NCBI GenBank assembly: GCA_024236415.1
Contig: JACKKN010000006.1
Location: 186,001 to 250,000, forward strand
Origin: Hyphomicrobiales bacterium
GTDB taxonomy: Bacteria; Pseudomonadota; Alphaproteobacteria; Rhodospirillales; JACKKN01
DNA: 64,000 nt
Reading direction: 5' to 3'
The position numbers and the translations under genes were made by a program. This document shows positions 50,064 to 59,765 of this stretch, in pieces (the first letter of the stretch is position 1; each line of letters opens with the position of its first letter). The notes beneath the pieces were generated by a model. The model saw only the letters and a list, made by a program, of their open reading frames with translations. It had not been told where the DNA came from and did no database searches.

Positions 50064-53000
50064 TCAACGGCCGATGCCGGCGCTCTGCGGCCCGCCGGCG
50101 CCGCCCTCGCCGACCACCGTGAACGGGGCCCAGAACAGCGGGTGGGCCTGGCGCGGCTCGGCCGGGTCGGCCACCACCGCCGCCATGGCGCGGCGGAACG
50201 CCTCGGCCCGGCCCAGGGACGGGTCCCTGGCCAGGGCCGCGAACAGGCCCGTGGTCAGGGCCACGGCGGTGCGCGACGCCACCTCCCAGTGCGACACCAG
50301 CAGCGTTCGCCCGCCGGCGAAGAAGAACGCCTTGGCCAGGCCCGACAGGCCCTCGGCCCCCGGGGTGCCGTCGTCGGCCGCCGTGTTGCAGGCCGACAGG
50401 ATCACCCAGTCGGCGTTCAGCTTCAGCTGCGTGATCTCGCTGGCGGTCAGCAGGCCGTCGTCGGTGGGGACCAGGTGCAGGGGCGGGGTCAGCACCAGGG
50501 CCGGTTCCAGCAGGCCCTGGAAGTCGCCGGCCATCAGGCCGTGGGTGGCGAACTGCACCACCCGGAATTGGGTCAGGTCCTGGTTGCGCAGGGTGCCCTC
50601 GGTGGCGCGGTCGCGCAGGAACACGGCGTCCGCCGGCGCCCCCAGCAGCGCCGCCACGCGGGTCAGCTCGTCGGCCGTCTCGGGCAGCTCGCCGAACTGG
50701 GACAGGGCCTCGCGCCAGGCCTCGCCGCCGGGGGCGAACAGGCCCGGCGACACGGATTCCGCCGGGCGGCTGGCCTTGGCCGCCTGGCGCACGCGGCGTT
50801 TCAGGCGCGGGTCGCCGAAGCCGACGAAGGGCCGCGCCGCCGGTGTCGCCGCCGGCCCGGCCGTGCGCAGCACCGCCAGCGACGACACCGACGGCAGCAG
50901 CGAGGTGGCCTGGCGCAGGCCCAGCCAGGCGACCGCCGCGTGGTCGGCGGCGGTGACCGGCGCGGCCGCCGGCGCGGCGGTCACCAGCACCGCCGGCGGC
51001 AGGCTCTGCAGCGCCCCGTCGGGGACCACGATCAGGTGCCGGGCGGCGGCCACCAGGTCCTCGGCCGGGCCCACCAGGTCGCGGTACAGGGCATGGGCCG
51101 CGGCCACGGGGAACGGGCGCAGGCCGTCGCCCTGGATCGCCGAGGCGGGCTCCAGCGACCGGCGCAGCTCCCGCACCCGGTCGGCCAGGGCCGCCGCCCC
51201 CTGGTCGATGCGGTGCAGGCGCGCGTCGGTCCGCGACACGGCCCAGGCGAAGGCGCGGTCGCGCCCGGCCAGCAGCACCACCATGGCCTCGCCCTTGCCC
51301 AGGGCCGCCTGGACCGCCGCCAGGGGGCGGGGCCTGACCACCGACAGCTCGGAATAGTCGGGGAACTCGGTGGCCAGGCGCCCGTCCAGGGCGGCGATGC
51401 GCCGGCGCAGGTCGTCGGACTCGGCGCGCATCTGCCGCTCCTGGCCGGCGTCTCGCCATTCCGCCGATTGCAGGATGGCGATGGACAGGCGCTCGTCCAG
51501 CTCGCGCCACCGTTCGGCCAGGTCCTGGCGCTGGCGCACCAGGGCGGCCAGGGGCGTGCCGGCGGCGGCGAACCGGGCCGACACCCGGGCCAGGGCCTGG
51601 GCGGCGCTGGTGGCGCGCGCCACCTGGCCGACGCGGAAGCTCTCGGCGATCCAGGGCGCCGGGTCGCCGCCGGCCCGCCGCGCCGCCTCGGCGCGCCGGT
51701 ACAGCAGGTCCACGTGCACCACCACCGCCTCGCGCAGCACCCGCATCTCGCTGGCCAGGCTGCGCGCCCGTTCGCCGGAATCGCGGTTGATGCGGGCGGC
51801 CAGGGCCTCGGTCGCCCGGCGCGCCGCCGCCAGGGCCGCGTCCAGGCGCCCCTGGCCGGCCAGCAGGCGGGCCAGGGCGGCGCGGGCGCGGATGGCGCCG
51901 ATGTGCTCGGGCTGGCCGATGCCGTCCCACACCACGGCGGCGGCGGTCAGGTCGGCCTCGGCCGCCGCCGCCTCGCCGCGGGCCACGTGCAGCAGGCCGC
52001 GCTCGAACAGCGCGTCGCCGGTGCCCGGGTTGCCGTCGCCATAGATGCGGCGCAGGTCGGCCACCGCCCGGTCCAGGTCGGCGGCGGCGCCGGCCAGGTC
52101 GCCGGTCTGGCGCCGCACGGCGCCGATCCACAGGCGCGCGTTGGCGGCGTAGCGGGGCCGCGCCGTGGCCGGCCGGGTCCACATGGCCAGGGCCGGCTCC
52201 AGGTTGGCCAGGGCGTCGTCGTAGCGCCCGGTGCGGTAGTACATGTAGCCCAGGTGGTTGAAGGTGGAGGCCAGGGCGACGTGGTCCTCGCCCTCGGTTT
52301 CGGTGATGATCTCGACCGCCCGGTCCAGGGCCTCCTCGGCCTCGGCGTAGCGGCCCTGGTTGTAGTAGAGCTGGCCCAGGTTGTTCAGCAGGGTGGCGAT
52401 GTAGGGGTGGCCCGGGCCCAGGCGCTCCTCATAGATGCCCAGGCCGCCACGGTACAGCTCCTCGGCGGCCGAGAAGCGGCCCATGCTCTTCAGGGCCGAG
52501 GCCAGGCTGACGATGCTCTGGGCCGTTTCCAGGTGGCGCGGCCCCAGGTCCGCCTGGCGCAGGGCCACGGCGCGGCGGTAGTGGTCGGCGGCGCCGCGGA
52601 ACAGGGCCTGGCGGAAGTGCCACTCGCCCAGGGTCTGCTCGATGCGGGCCTGGCGCCGCGCGTCGCCGCCGGCGGCCTGGACCGCCGCCGCGGCGTCCTC
52701 CAGCCGGCCCTTGGCCCGGGCCAGCTGCAGGGCGCGGATCTCCAGGCGCGCGATCTCGAATTGCAGGTCGGCGGCGTCCAGCGACCGCGCGCCCTTCTCC
52801 TGGCGGGACCAGGCCAGGGCCTTCATCAGGTTCAGGCGGGCCGAATAGTCGTGGCCGCGGCGGGCCTGCAGCAGGCCCAGCTCGCGGTGGGCCTGGGCCA
52901 GTTGCAGGCGCCCGGCCCGGGTGCCGGGGTCGGCCTGGCGGGTGACTTGGGTGACCGTGGCGATGGCCTCGGCCACCTTGCCGCGGGTCTGCAACAGGGT

Positions 53001-53297
53001 GGCCAGGAACATGAAGTCGGACAGCAGCCCCGGGTCCGCCGGCGCCAGCACCGCCGCCTTGCGGGCCAGCACCACGCGGATCAGGGACTCGGCCTCGGCC
53101 AGCTTGCCCTGGTCGGCCAGGGCCCGGGCGCGGGCGCCCAGGGTGTCCAGGCTGTCGACCACGGCGCCGCCGTCCTGGGCCGGCGGCGCGTCCCGGGCCG
53201 CCGCCGCCGCCGGCAACGGCGCCACGGCGGCGACCAGCCCGGCCAGGCACCCCAGTGCCCAGGCACGCGCCACCGCCGTGGGGACCTTGGTGGTCAT
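50064..53297 (-). CDS. Exported TPR-CHAT domain protein
   Basis: A 1077-aa protein. MTTKVPTAVARAWALGCLAGLVAAVAPLPAAAAA is a signal peptide. About residues 40-560 hold many TPRs of the kinesin-light-chain-like kind (GHPYIATLLNNLGQLYYNQGRYAEAEEALDRAVEI, HVALASTFNHLGYMYYRTGRYDDALANLEPAL). The last third is a CHAT caspase-fold domain with catalytic His919 (QFATHGLM) and Cys970 (ILSACNTA). The final stretch LSGLAKAFFFAGGRTLLVSHWEV is typical. CHAT proteins are cysteine peptidases or peptidase-like signalling proteins; target unknown. GGAG precedes the ATG at 53297. It is divergent from an aldehyde dehydrogenase gene. Confidence 0.87.
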   Translation of the reverse strand: MTTKVPTAVARAWALGCLAGLVAAVAPLPAAAAARDAPPAQDGGAVVDSLDTLGARARALADQGKLAEAESLIRVVLARKAAVLAPADPGLLSDFMFLATLLQTRGKVAEAIATVTQVTRQADPGTRAGRLQLAQAHRELGLLQARRGHDYSARLNLMKALAWSRQEKGARSLDAADLQFEIARLEIRALQLARAKGRLEDAAAAVQAAGGDARRQARIEQTLGEWHFRQALFRGAADHYRRAVALRQADLGPRHLETAQSIVSLASALKSMGRFSAAEELYRGGLGIYEERLGPGHPYIATLLNNLGQLYYNQGRYAEAEEALDRAVEIITETEGEDHVALASTFNHLGYMYYRTGRYDDALANLEPALAMWTRPATARPRYAANARLWIGAVRRQTGDLAGAAADLDRAVADLRRIYGDGNPGTGDALFERGLLHVARGEAAAAEADLTAAAVVWDGIGQPEHIGAIRARAALARLLAGQGRLDAALAAARRATEALAARINRDSGERARSLASEMRVLREAVVVHVDLLYRRAEAARRAGGDPAPWIAESFRVGQVARATSAAQALARVSARFAAAGTPLAALVRQRQDLAERWRELDERLSIAILQSAEWRDAGQERQMRAESDDLRRRIAALDGRLATEFPDYSELSVVRPRPLAAVQAALGKGEAMVVLLAGRDRAFAWAVSRTDARLHRIDQGAAALADRVRELRRSLEPASAIQGDGLRPFPVAAAHALYRDLVGPAEDLVAAARHLIVVPDGALQSLPPAVLVTAAPAAAPVTAADHAAVAWLGLRQATSLLPSVSSLAVLRTAGPAATPAARPFVGFGDPRLKRRVRQAAKASRPAESVSPGLFAPGGEAWREALSQFGELPETADELTRVAALLGAPADAVFLRDRATEGTLRNQDLTQFRVVQFATHGLMAGDFQGLLEPALVLTPPLHLVPTDDGLLTASEITQLKLNADWVILSACNTAADDGTPGAEGLSGLAKAFFFAGGRTLLVSHWEVASRTAVALTTGLFAALARDPSLGRAEAFRRAMAAVVADPAEPRQAHPLFWAPFTVVGEGGAGGPQSAGIGR

Positions 53298-53487
53298 GGA
53301 TCTCCGTCGCCCTTCCCTCAGTGCGGATTCCGTCCCGGCGCCCCGTCCGTGGCGCCAGTATAGGCGAATTCCCGCCGCCGCGACATTCCACCCTGCGGGA
53401 AGCGCGGCATTTGACATCGCTTCCGGCGCCGCGGTTTCCTATGCTGCGTCCCGCTGATCCGAATACCGCGCACCAGGGGAGGACGCC

Positions 53488-54927
53488 ATGACCGTGCACC
53501 AGAACTTCATCGCCGGCGACTGGGTCGGCGGCGGCGACGTGAACCGCAACATCAACCCCAGCGACCTGTCGGACGTGGTCGGCGAATACGCCCGCGCCGA
53601 CGCCGGCCAGGCCGGCCAGGCGGTGGCCGCCGCCGCCGCCGCCGCCCCGGCCTGGGGCCGGTCCACGCCCCAGGCCCGGTTCGACGCCCTGGACGCCATC
53701 GGCACCGAGATCCTGGCCCGGCGCGAGGAGCTGGGCCGCCTGCTGAGCCGCGAGGAGGGCAAGACCCTGCCCGAGGGCATCGGCGAGGCCGCCCGCGCCG
53801 GCCAGATCTTCAAGTTCTTCGCCGGCGAGGCCCTGCGCCAGACCGGCGACGTGGTCGCCTCGGTGCGCCCGGGCATCGAGGCCGCCGTCACCCGCGAGCC
53901 CCTGGGCGTGGTCGGCATCATCACGCCCTGGAACTTCCCCATCGCCATCCCGGCGTGGAAGATCGCCCCGGCGCTGGCGCACGGCAACTGCGTGGTGTTC
54001 AAGCCCGCCGACCTGGTGCCCGGCTGCGGCTGGGCCCTGGCCGAGATCATCTCCCGCGCCGGCCTGCCGGCGGGGGTGTTCAACCTGGTCATGGGGTCGG
54101 GCGCCGTGGTCGGCGACGCCATCCTGAACGGGCCGGCGGTGGCCGGGGTCAGCTTCACCGGGTCGGTGGACACGGGGCGCAAGGTGGCCGCCGCCTGCGT
54201 CGGCCGCGGCGCCAAGTTCCAATTGGAGATGGGCGGCAAGAACCCGTTCGTGGTGCTGGACGACGCCGACCTGGGCACGGCCGTGGAATGCGCCGTGAAC
54301 GGCGCCTTCTTCTCCACCGGCCAGCGCTGCACCGCGTCCTCGCGCCTGATCGTGACCGAGGGCATCCACGACCGCTTCGTCGCCGCCGTGGTCGAGCGCC
54401 TGAACGCCCTGGTGGTGGACGACGCGCTGAAGGACGGCACCCACATCGGCCCGGTGGTGGACCAGCGGCAGCTGGACCAGGACCTGTCGTACCTGGAAAT
54501 CGGCACCGGCGAGGGGGCGAAGCTGGCCTGCGGCGGCGAGCGGCTGCAGCGCGCCACCGAGGGCTTCTACCTGTCCCCGGCCCTGTTCACGGAAACCGAC
54601 AACGCCATGCGCATCAACCGCGAGGAGATCTTCGGCCCCGTCGCCTCGGTGATCCGGGTCAAGGATTACGACGAGGCGCTGGCCGTGGCCAACGACACGG
54701 ATTTCGGCCTCTCCTCGGGCATCGCCACCACGTCGCTGAAGCACGCCGCCCACTTCCGCCGCAACGCCGAGGCCGGCATGGTCATGGTCAACCTGCCCAC
54801 CGCCGGGGTCGACTACCACGTGCCCTTCGGCGGGCGGAAGGGATCGAGCTACGGCGCCCGCGAGCAGGGCAGCTACGCCGCCGAGTTCTACACCACGGTC
54901 AAGACGGCCTATACCTTCGCCGGGTGA
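53488..54927 (+). CDS. Aldehyde dehydrogenase, likely alpha-ketoglutarate semialdehyde type
   Basis: A 479-aa NAD(P)-dependent enzyme. WNFPIAIPAWKIAPALAHGNCVVFKPADLVPG is the cofactor region, E247 in LEMGGKNP and C281 in FFSTGQRCTASS are the catalytic pair, and EIFGPVASV is present. The overall start (FIAGDWV) and SSYGAREQGSYAAEFYTTVKT end resemble 2,5-dioxovalerate (alpha-KG semialdehyde) dehydrogenases, which complete sugar-acid and hydroxyproline breakdown; the exact aldehyde is inferred. AGGGGAGG precedes the ATG. It is monocistronic and ends before a REP-like pair. Confidence 0.88.
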   Translation: MTVHQNFIAGDWVGGGDVNRNINPSDLSDVVGEYARADAGQAGQAVAAAAAAAPAWGRSTPQARFDALDAIGTEILARREELGRLLSREEGKTLPEGIGEAARAGQIFKFFAGEALRQTGDVVASVRPGIEAAVTREPLGVVGIITPWNFPIAIPAWKIAPALAHGNCVVFKPADLVPGCGWALAEIISRAGLPAGVFNLVMGSGAVVGDAILNGPAVAGVSFTGSVDTGRKVAAACVGRGAKFQLEMGGKNPFVVLDDADLGTAVECAVNGAFFSTGQRCTASSRLIVTEGIHDRFVAAVVERLNALVVDDALKDGTHIGPVVDQRQLDQDLSYLEIGTGEGAKLACGGERLQRATEGFYLSPALFTETDNAMRINREEIFGPVASVIRVKDYDEALAVANDTDFGLSSGIATTSLKHAAHFRRNAEAGMVMVNLPTAGVDYHVPFGGRKGSSYGAREQGSYAAEFYTTVKTAYTFAG

Positions 54928-54975
54928 GGGCGGCGGGCTTTTCGTCCGTCGCGCCCGCCTGCATGCCCCTTGACG

Positions 54976-55126
54976 CCGTCGTTCCCGCGAAAGCGGGAAC
55001 CCATTCCGTCGCCATGGCGGTCAAGGGCAACGGATTGGATTGGCCGCAAGGCCCGGCGTCTGTTTGCACCTGACGGTTGACCGGACACAAAGGCGGAATG
55101 GATTCCCGCCTGCGCGGGAATGACGG
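54976..55126. repeat. Inverted pair of REP-like hairpins after the aldehyde dehydrogenase
   Basis: Element A, 54976-55008, contains GTTCCCGC-GAAA-GCGGGAAC (8-bp stem with a GAAA tetraloop); element B, 55094-55126, in the opposite direction, contains ATTCCCGC-N4-GCGGGAAT (55102-55121). Both are flanked by CCGTC and CCATTCCG. The outermost stem pair is G-C in one and A-T in the other, a compensatory change. About 85 bp of plain sequence lies between them. It is a common proteobacterial REP/BIME pattern and here separates convergent genes. Confidence 0.75.
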
Positions 55127-55158
55127 GACAGGGTTTTGCGAAGGTTGCCGCTCGCCGC

Positions 55159-55533
55159 TCACTCCCCGGCGAAGTTCAGCTCGATGGCCACGCCGTCGGG
55201 GTCCTCGACGAAGATCTGGCGCAGGGTGCGGCCGGGGATGACCCGTTCGCGGAACGGGATGCCGGCGTCGCGCAGGCGGGCCAGGGTGGCGTCGTAGCCG
55301 GCGGCGGTGAAGGCCAGGTGGTCGACCGCGCCGGTGTCGGCGCCCGGGGCGTCGGCGCCGTCGACGCCGATCAGGTGGATCACCGGCACCTCGCCGCAAT
55401 ACAGCCAGTTGCCCGGGAAGTCGAACGGCGGCCGGGCGCCGTCGCGCAGGTCCAGGGCCGCGGCATAGAAGGCCACCGAGCGCGCCAGGTCGGCGGTGCG
55501 GATGGAGAAGTGGTTCAGGCCGGTGACGGGCAT
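55159..55533 (-). CDS. VOC family (glyoxalase/dioxygenase-fold) protein
   Basis: A 124-aa single VOC domain with two beta-alpha-beta-beta-beta modules. GLNHFSIRTADLARSVAFYAAAL opens it, NWLYCGEVPVIHLIG follows, and AVDHLAFTAAGYDATLARLRDAGIPFRERVIPGRTLRQIFVEDPDGVAIELNFAG closes it. Metal ligands expected for the fold are H6, H55, H75 and E119 (by eye). AAGGAGG precedes the ATG. It lies 19 bases after the aminotransferase gene on the same strand. Confidence 0.85.
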   Translation of the reverse strand: MPVTGLNHFSIRTADLARSVAFYAAALDLRDGARPPFDFPGNWLYCGEVPVIHLIGVDGADAPGADTGAVDHLAFTAAGYDATLARLRDAGIPFRERVIPGRTLRQIFVEDPDGVAIELNFAGE

Positions 55534-55552
55534 GGGAACCTCCTTTTGCGGG

Positions 55553-56740
55553 CTACGCCGGCACCGAGCGGCCGAGCCAGTCGGTGGCCGCCTGCACCCC
55601 GCCGCGGCCGTGGGCGATGCCCAGGGCGTTGAGGCCGACCTCGATCACGCCGAGGGTGCCCAGGATCATGGGCGCGTTGACGTGGCCCATGTGGGCGATG
55701 CGGAACGCCTTGCCGCCCAGGTCGCCGATGCCCACGCCCAGCACCACGCCGCACTTCTCCTGGCAGTATCGGATCAGGGCGCCGGGGTCGGTGCCCTCCT
55801 TGACCAGCACGGTGGTCACCGAATCGGACCGCTGCGCCGGTTCCAGGATGTTGAATTCCAGCACCCCGCCCTCGGCCCAGGATTCCACGGCCTGGCGCAC
55901 GGCGCCGGCCAGCAGGCGGTGGCGGTGGAAGACGTTGTCCAGCCCCTCGTCGAACAGCATGTCCACGGCCTTGCGCAGGGCGAACAGGTGATGCTCGGGC
56001 GGCGTGCCGCAGTACTTCTGGTAGTGCAACTCGCCCTCGCGGAAGGTCCAGTCCCAATAGAAGGTGCGCAGCCCGGCCACCTGGTGGGCGGCGCGGGCGC
56101 GCGGCCCGGCGGCCACGAAGCCCAGCCCCGGCGGCGTCATCAGCCCCTTCTGCGAGCCCGAAACGGCGACGTCGATGCCCCAGGCGTCCATCTCGAAGGG
56201 CATGGTGGCCAGGGAGGCGATGGCGTCCGCCATCAGCAGGGCGCCGTGGCCGGCGGCGTCCATGGCGCGGCGGATGGCGGCCAGGTCGTTGACCACGCCC
56301 GAGGCCGTGTCCACCTGCACCACCAGCACCGCCTTGATGGCGCCGGCGGTGTCGGCGCGCAGGCGCTCCTCGACCGCGGCCGGGTCCACGGCCCGGCGCC
56401 AGCCGCCGGGCAGGACCTCGATCTCGACCCCCAGCATGCGCGCCGTCTCGCCCCAGCCGATGGCGAAGCGGCCGCTTTCCAGCACCAGGATCCGGTCGCC
56501 GCGGCTGAGCACGTTGGTCACCGCCGCCTCCCAGGCGCCGTGGCCGTTGGAGGCGTACAGATAGACCCGTCCGGCAGTGCCGAAGACCTTGGGCAGGTCC
56601 GCGAGCAGGCTGTGGGTGATGCCTTCCAGCCGGCCCGAATAGATGTCGATGGCCGGGTGGTGCATGGCGCCCAGGACCTCGTCGGGCATCACGGTGGGGC
56701 CGGGAATGCTCAGGAACTCGCGGCCGTTGCGAACGGACAT
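55553..56740 (-). CDS. Class V aminotransferase (serine/alanine-glyoxylate type)
   Basis: A 395-aa PLP enzyme transferring amino groups between small amino acids and glyoxylate or pyruvate. EFLSIPGPTVMPDEVL is the family start, VQVDTASGVVNDLAAIRRAMDAAGHGALLMADAIASLATMPFEMDAWGIDVAVSGSQKGLMTPPGLGFVA contains the PLP lysine in SQKG, and HRLLAGAVRQAVESW is the small domain. AGGAGG lies about 11 bases before the ATG at 56740; the longer frame to 56782 is unlikely. It sits between Lrp and VOC genes, so a role in alanine/glyoxylate metabolism is probable. Confidence 0.88.
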   Translation of the reverse strand: MSVRNGREFLSIPGPTVMPDEVLGAMHHPAIDIYSGRLEGITHSLLADLPKVFGTAGRVYLYASNGHGAWEAAVTNVLSRGDRILVLESGRFAIGWGETARMLGVEIEVLPGGWRRAVDPAAVEERLRADTAGAIKAVLVVQVDTASGVVNDLAAIRRAMDAAGHGALLMADAIASLATMPFEMDAWGIDVAVSGSQKGLMTPPGLGFVAAGPRARAAHQVAGLRTFYWDWTFREGELHYQKYCGTPPEHHLFALRKAVDMLFDEGLDNVFHRHRLLAGAVRQAVESWAEGGVLEFNILEPAQRSDSVTTVLVKEGTDPGALIRYCQEKCGVVLGVGIGDLGGKAFRIAHMGHVNAPMILGTLGVIEVGLNALGIAHGRGGVQAATDWLGRSVPA

Positions 56741-56778
56741 GGCGTTCGTGTCCTCCTGGACAGGGGTTGGGTGGCTCC

Positions 56779-57249
56779 TCACTGCAAGTCGAAGGCGGTC
56801 TTCTTGCAGATGGCGCGCATGGCGAAGCTCGAACGGATGCGGGCGACCCCGGGGAAGCGCGACAGGTATTGCTTGTGAATCCTTTCATAGTCCCGCGTGT
56901 CGGCGGCGGCAACCCTGATCAGGTAGTCGGCGTCGCCGGCCATCAGGTAGCATTCCATGATGTCCGGGCACTCCTGCGCGGCGGCCTCGAAGGCAGCCAG
57001 CACGTCCTCGTGCTGGCTGTTCAGGGTGACCTCGACGAACACGTTGTCGGGGCGGCCGATGGCCTCCTGGCTGACGATCATGGCGTAGCCCTCGATGACC
57101 CCGGCCTTCTCCAGCTGCTGGACCCGGCGCAGGCAGGCCGAGGGCGACAGGTTGACCCGCTGCGCCAGCTCGGCGTTGGTCATGCGGCCGTCGGACTGCA
57201 GCAGGGTCAGGATGCGGCGATCCGTCTTGTCCAGGGCTTGTCGATCCAT
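56779..57249 (-). CDS. Lrp/AsnC family transcriptional regulator
   Basis: A 156-aa feast/famine regulator. The helix-turn-helix is at about 10-60 (LDKTDRRILTLLQSDGRMTNAELAQRVNLSPSACLRRVQQLEKAGVIEGY), followed by the RAM ligand domain (VFVEVTLNSQHEDVLAAFEAAAQECPDIMECYLMAGDADYLIRV). It faces alanine dehydrogenase across 135 bp and precedes the aminotransferase by 38 bp, so it probably controls both in response to alanine or another amino acid. Confidence 0.9.
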   Translation of the reverse strand: MDRQALDKTDRRILTLLQSDGRMTNAELAQRVNLSPSACLRRVQQLEKAGVIEGYAMIVSQEAIGRPDNVFVEVTLNSQHEDVLAAFEAAAQECPDIMECYLMAGDADYLIRVAAADTRDYERIHKQYLSRFPGVARIRSSFAMRAICKKTAFDLQ

Positions 57250-57253
57250 GAAA

Positions 57254-57290
57254 TTCGAACAATCACCAAAATTGCGCAATAATCTTCGAA
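57254..57290. promoter_or_regulatory. Probable Lrp-type operator between lrp-like and ald genes
   Basis: Two TTCGAA palindromes (57254-57259, 57285-57290) lie 31 bases apart, about three helical turns, and between them is the perfect palindrome ATTGCGCAAT (57271-57280). The block is AT-rich compared with the surroundings and lies at the leader of the Lrp gene in the divergent space. Lrp octamers bind phased sites, which suits this layout; the binding itself is inference. Confidence 0.45.
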
Positions 57291-57384
57291 ATAGTCGTCC
57301 ATCCGCGACCGCCTTTGCAAGCACATTCGGGCCTTTTTCTGCCATAAGGAAGGATCGGAAACGGCATGGCTTCAGGAGGCTTGC

Positions 57385-58503
<1,119 letters not shown>

Positions 58504-58530
58504 GCCGCAAAGAATAACCTCCCTCGGAGC

Positions 58531-58574
58531 GGGGCGGGCAACCGGACAGGGGACCGGTTGCCCGCCCCTTATTT
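58531..58574 (+). terminator. Intrinsic terminator of ald (copy 1 of a covarying pair)
   Basis: GGGGCGGGCAACCGG (58531-58545), loop ACAGGGGA, CCGGTTGCCCGCCCC (58554-58568): a perfect 15-bp stem followed by TTATTT. The 5' flank CCCTCGGAGC and the loop are identical to those of the second copy at 59116-59153. Confidence 0.85.
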
Positions 58575-58696
58575 CATGGTACGCGCCCCGTCGAAGGGCG
58601 TTCGGCCGTGAATGGCAATTTGAAATCATTCAAGTATGATGGCGTGGCGAGGACGGGCATGCGCGTCACACCAGGGGCCAGACACGGGAGACGACC

Positions 58697-59074
58697 ATGA
58701 GTGCTGCCGACATTGCCGCCGTCAACGAGTCCTTCCAGGCCTATTTCGCCGCCGGCGACCTGGACGGGCTGATGACGCTGTATACCGAGGACGCCTGCTT
58801 CCTGGCGCCGAACGCCGGTTTCCTGCGCGGCCGCGACGCCATCCGGGGCTTTTTCCAGGCCGTGCGGGACATGGGGGTCACGGCGGTGCAGCTGGCGACC
58901 AGCGAGGTCGACGACCTGGGCGACACGGCCATCGAGATGGGCACCTACACCCTGCTGGCCGACGGCGGGGTCCAGGCCGACCACGGCAAGTTCCTGGTGT
59001 CGTGGAAGAAAAGCGGCGGCGCCTGGCGCCTGCACCGCGACATGATCAATTCCAGCATGCCGGCGGCGCAATAG
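58697..59074 (+). CDS. SnoaL-like/NTF2-fold protein (DUF4440 type)
   Basis: A 125-aa cone-shaped fold protein of the nuclear-transport-factor-2 group. AVNESFQAYFAAGDLDGLMTLYTEDACFLAPNAGFLRGRDAIRGFFQAVRDM is the family start, then GTYTLLADGGVQADHGKFLVSWKKSGGAWRLHRDMINSSMP. Members act as small isomerases or hydrolases or as calmodulin-kinase-like association domains; the function is not defined. GGGAGA precedes the ATG. It is followed by the second terminator copy. Confidence 0.82.
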   Translation: MSAADIAAVNESFQAYFAAGDLDGLMTLYTEDACFLAPNAGFLRGRDAIRGFFQAVRDMGVTAVQLATSEVDDLGDTAIEMGTYTLLADGGVQADHGKFLVSWKKSGGAWRLHRDMINSSMPAAQ

Positions 59075-59115
59075 CGCCGCGCCGCGGCGACGACTCCGAA
59101 CAACCCCCTCGGAGC

Positions 59116-59161
59116 GGGGCGGGCGGCCGGACAGGGGACCGGCCGCCCGCCCCATATTTTT
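59116..59161 (+). terminator. Intrinsic terminator after the SnoaL-like gene (copy 2 of a covarying pair)
   Basis: GGGGCGGGCGGCCGG (59116-59130), loop ACAGGGGA, CCGGCCGCCCGCCCC (59139-59153), followed by ATATTTTTT. Compared with copy 1, two A residues in the stem have become G and their partners T have become C, keeping the pairing. Flank and loop are otherwise the same. Confidence 0.85.
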
Positions 59162-59245
59162 TCGCCCCGGCAATCCCCTTTTCGCACTGGGAACCACCGG
59201 CGCCCATGGGCTATGGTCGGATGGGGGAAGAGAGGGGGAAAAGCC

Positions 59246-59737
59246 ATGCCGGAAACCTGGAGCGACGTCGCCGAACCCCTGTTCACGGGCCACCGGGAAT
59301 CGGTGCAGCCCGGCTGGATCGACTACAACGGCCACATGAACCTGGCCTTCTACGTGCTCGCCTTCGACCACGCCACCGACACCGTGTTCGAGGCCCTGGG
59401 CGTCGACGAGGCCTACCGCCGGCGCACCCACCAGTCCATCTTCGTCGCCGAAACCCATGTGGTGTACCTGGACGAGGCCCTGGAGGGCGACCGCCTGCTG
59501 TTCGCCACCCGCATCCTGGGCCACGGCGACAAGAAGGTGCGCCTGTTCCACGAGATGTACGCCGAGAAGACCGGCGCCCTGATCGCCACCATCGAGCTGA
59601 TGATCCTGCACGTGGACCTGGGCGCGCGCCGGGCGGTGCCGTTCCCGCCCCAGGTGCTGGCCGGGATCGAGGACATGGCGGCGCGCCAGGCGGTGCTGGA
59701 CCCGCCACCCCAGGCCGGCCGCGCCGTCGCCCTGTGA
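59246..59737 (+). CDS. Acyl-CoA thioesterase family protein (hot-dog fold)
   Basis: A 163-aa hot-dog thioesterase of the 4HBT_2 type. VQPGWIDYNGHMNLAFYVLAFDHATDTVFEALG is the catalytic helix region, with the Asp/Asn-Gly-His stretch as active site, followed by the sheet IFVAETHVVYLDEALEGDRLLFATRILGHGDKKVRLFHEMY. It is similar to proteins annotated as carnitine-operon thioesterases. The ATG at 59246 has GGGGGAAAAG upstream. It is followed 28 bases later by the DUF2889 gene. Confidence 0.85.
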   Translation: MPETWSDVAEPLFTGHRESVQPGWIDYNGHMNLAFYVLAFDHATDTVFEALGVDEAYRRRTHQSIFVAETHVVYLDEALEGDRLLFATRILGHGDKKVRLFHEMYAEKTGALIATIELMILHVDLGARRAVPFPPQVLAGIEDMAARQAVLDPPPQAGRAVAL

Positions 59738-59765
59738 ATCCAAGACCGACAATTGGGAGATACCC

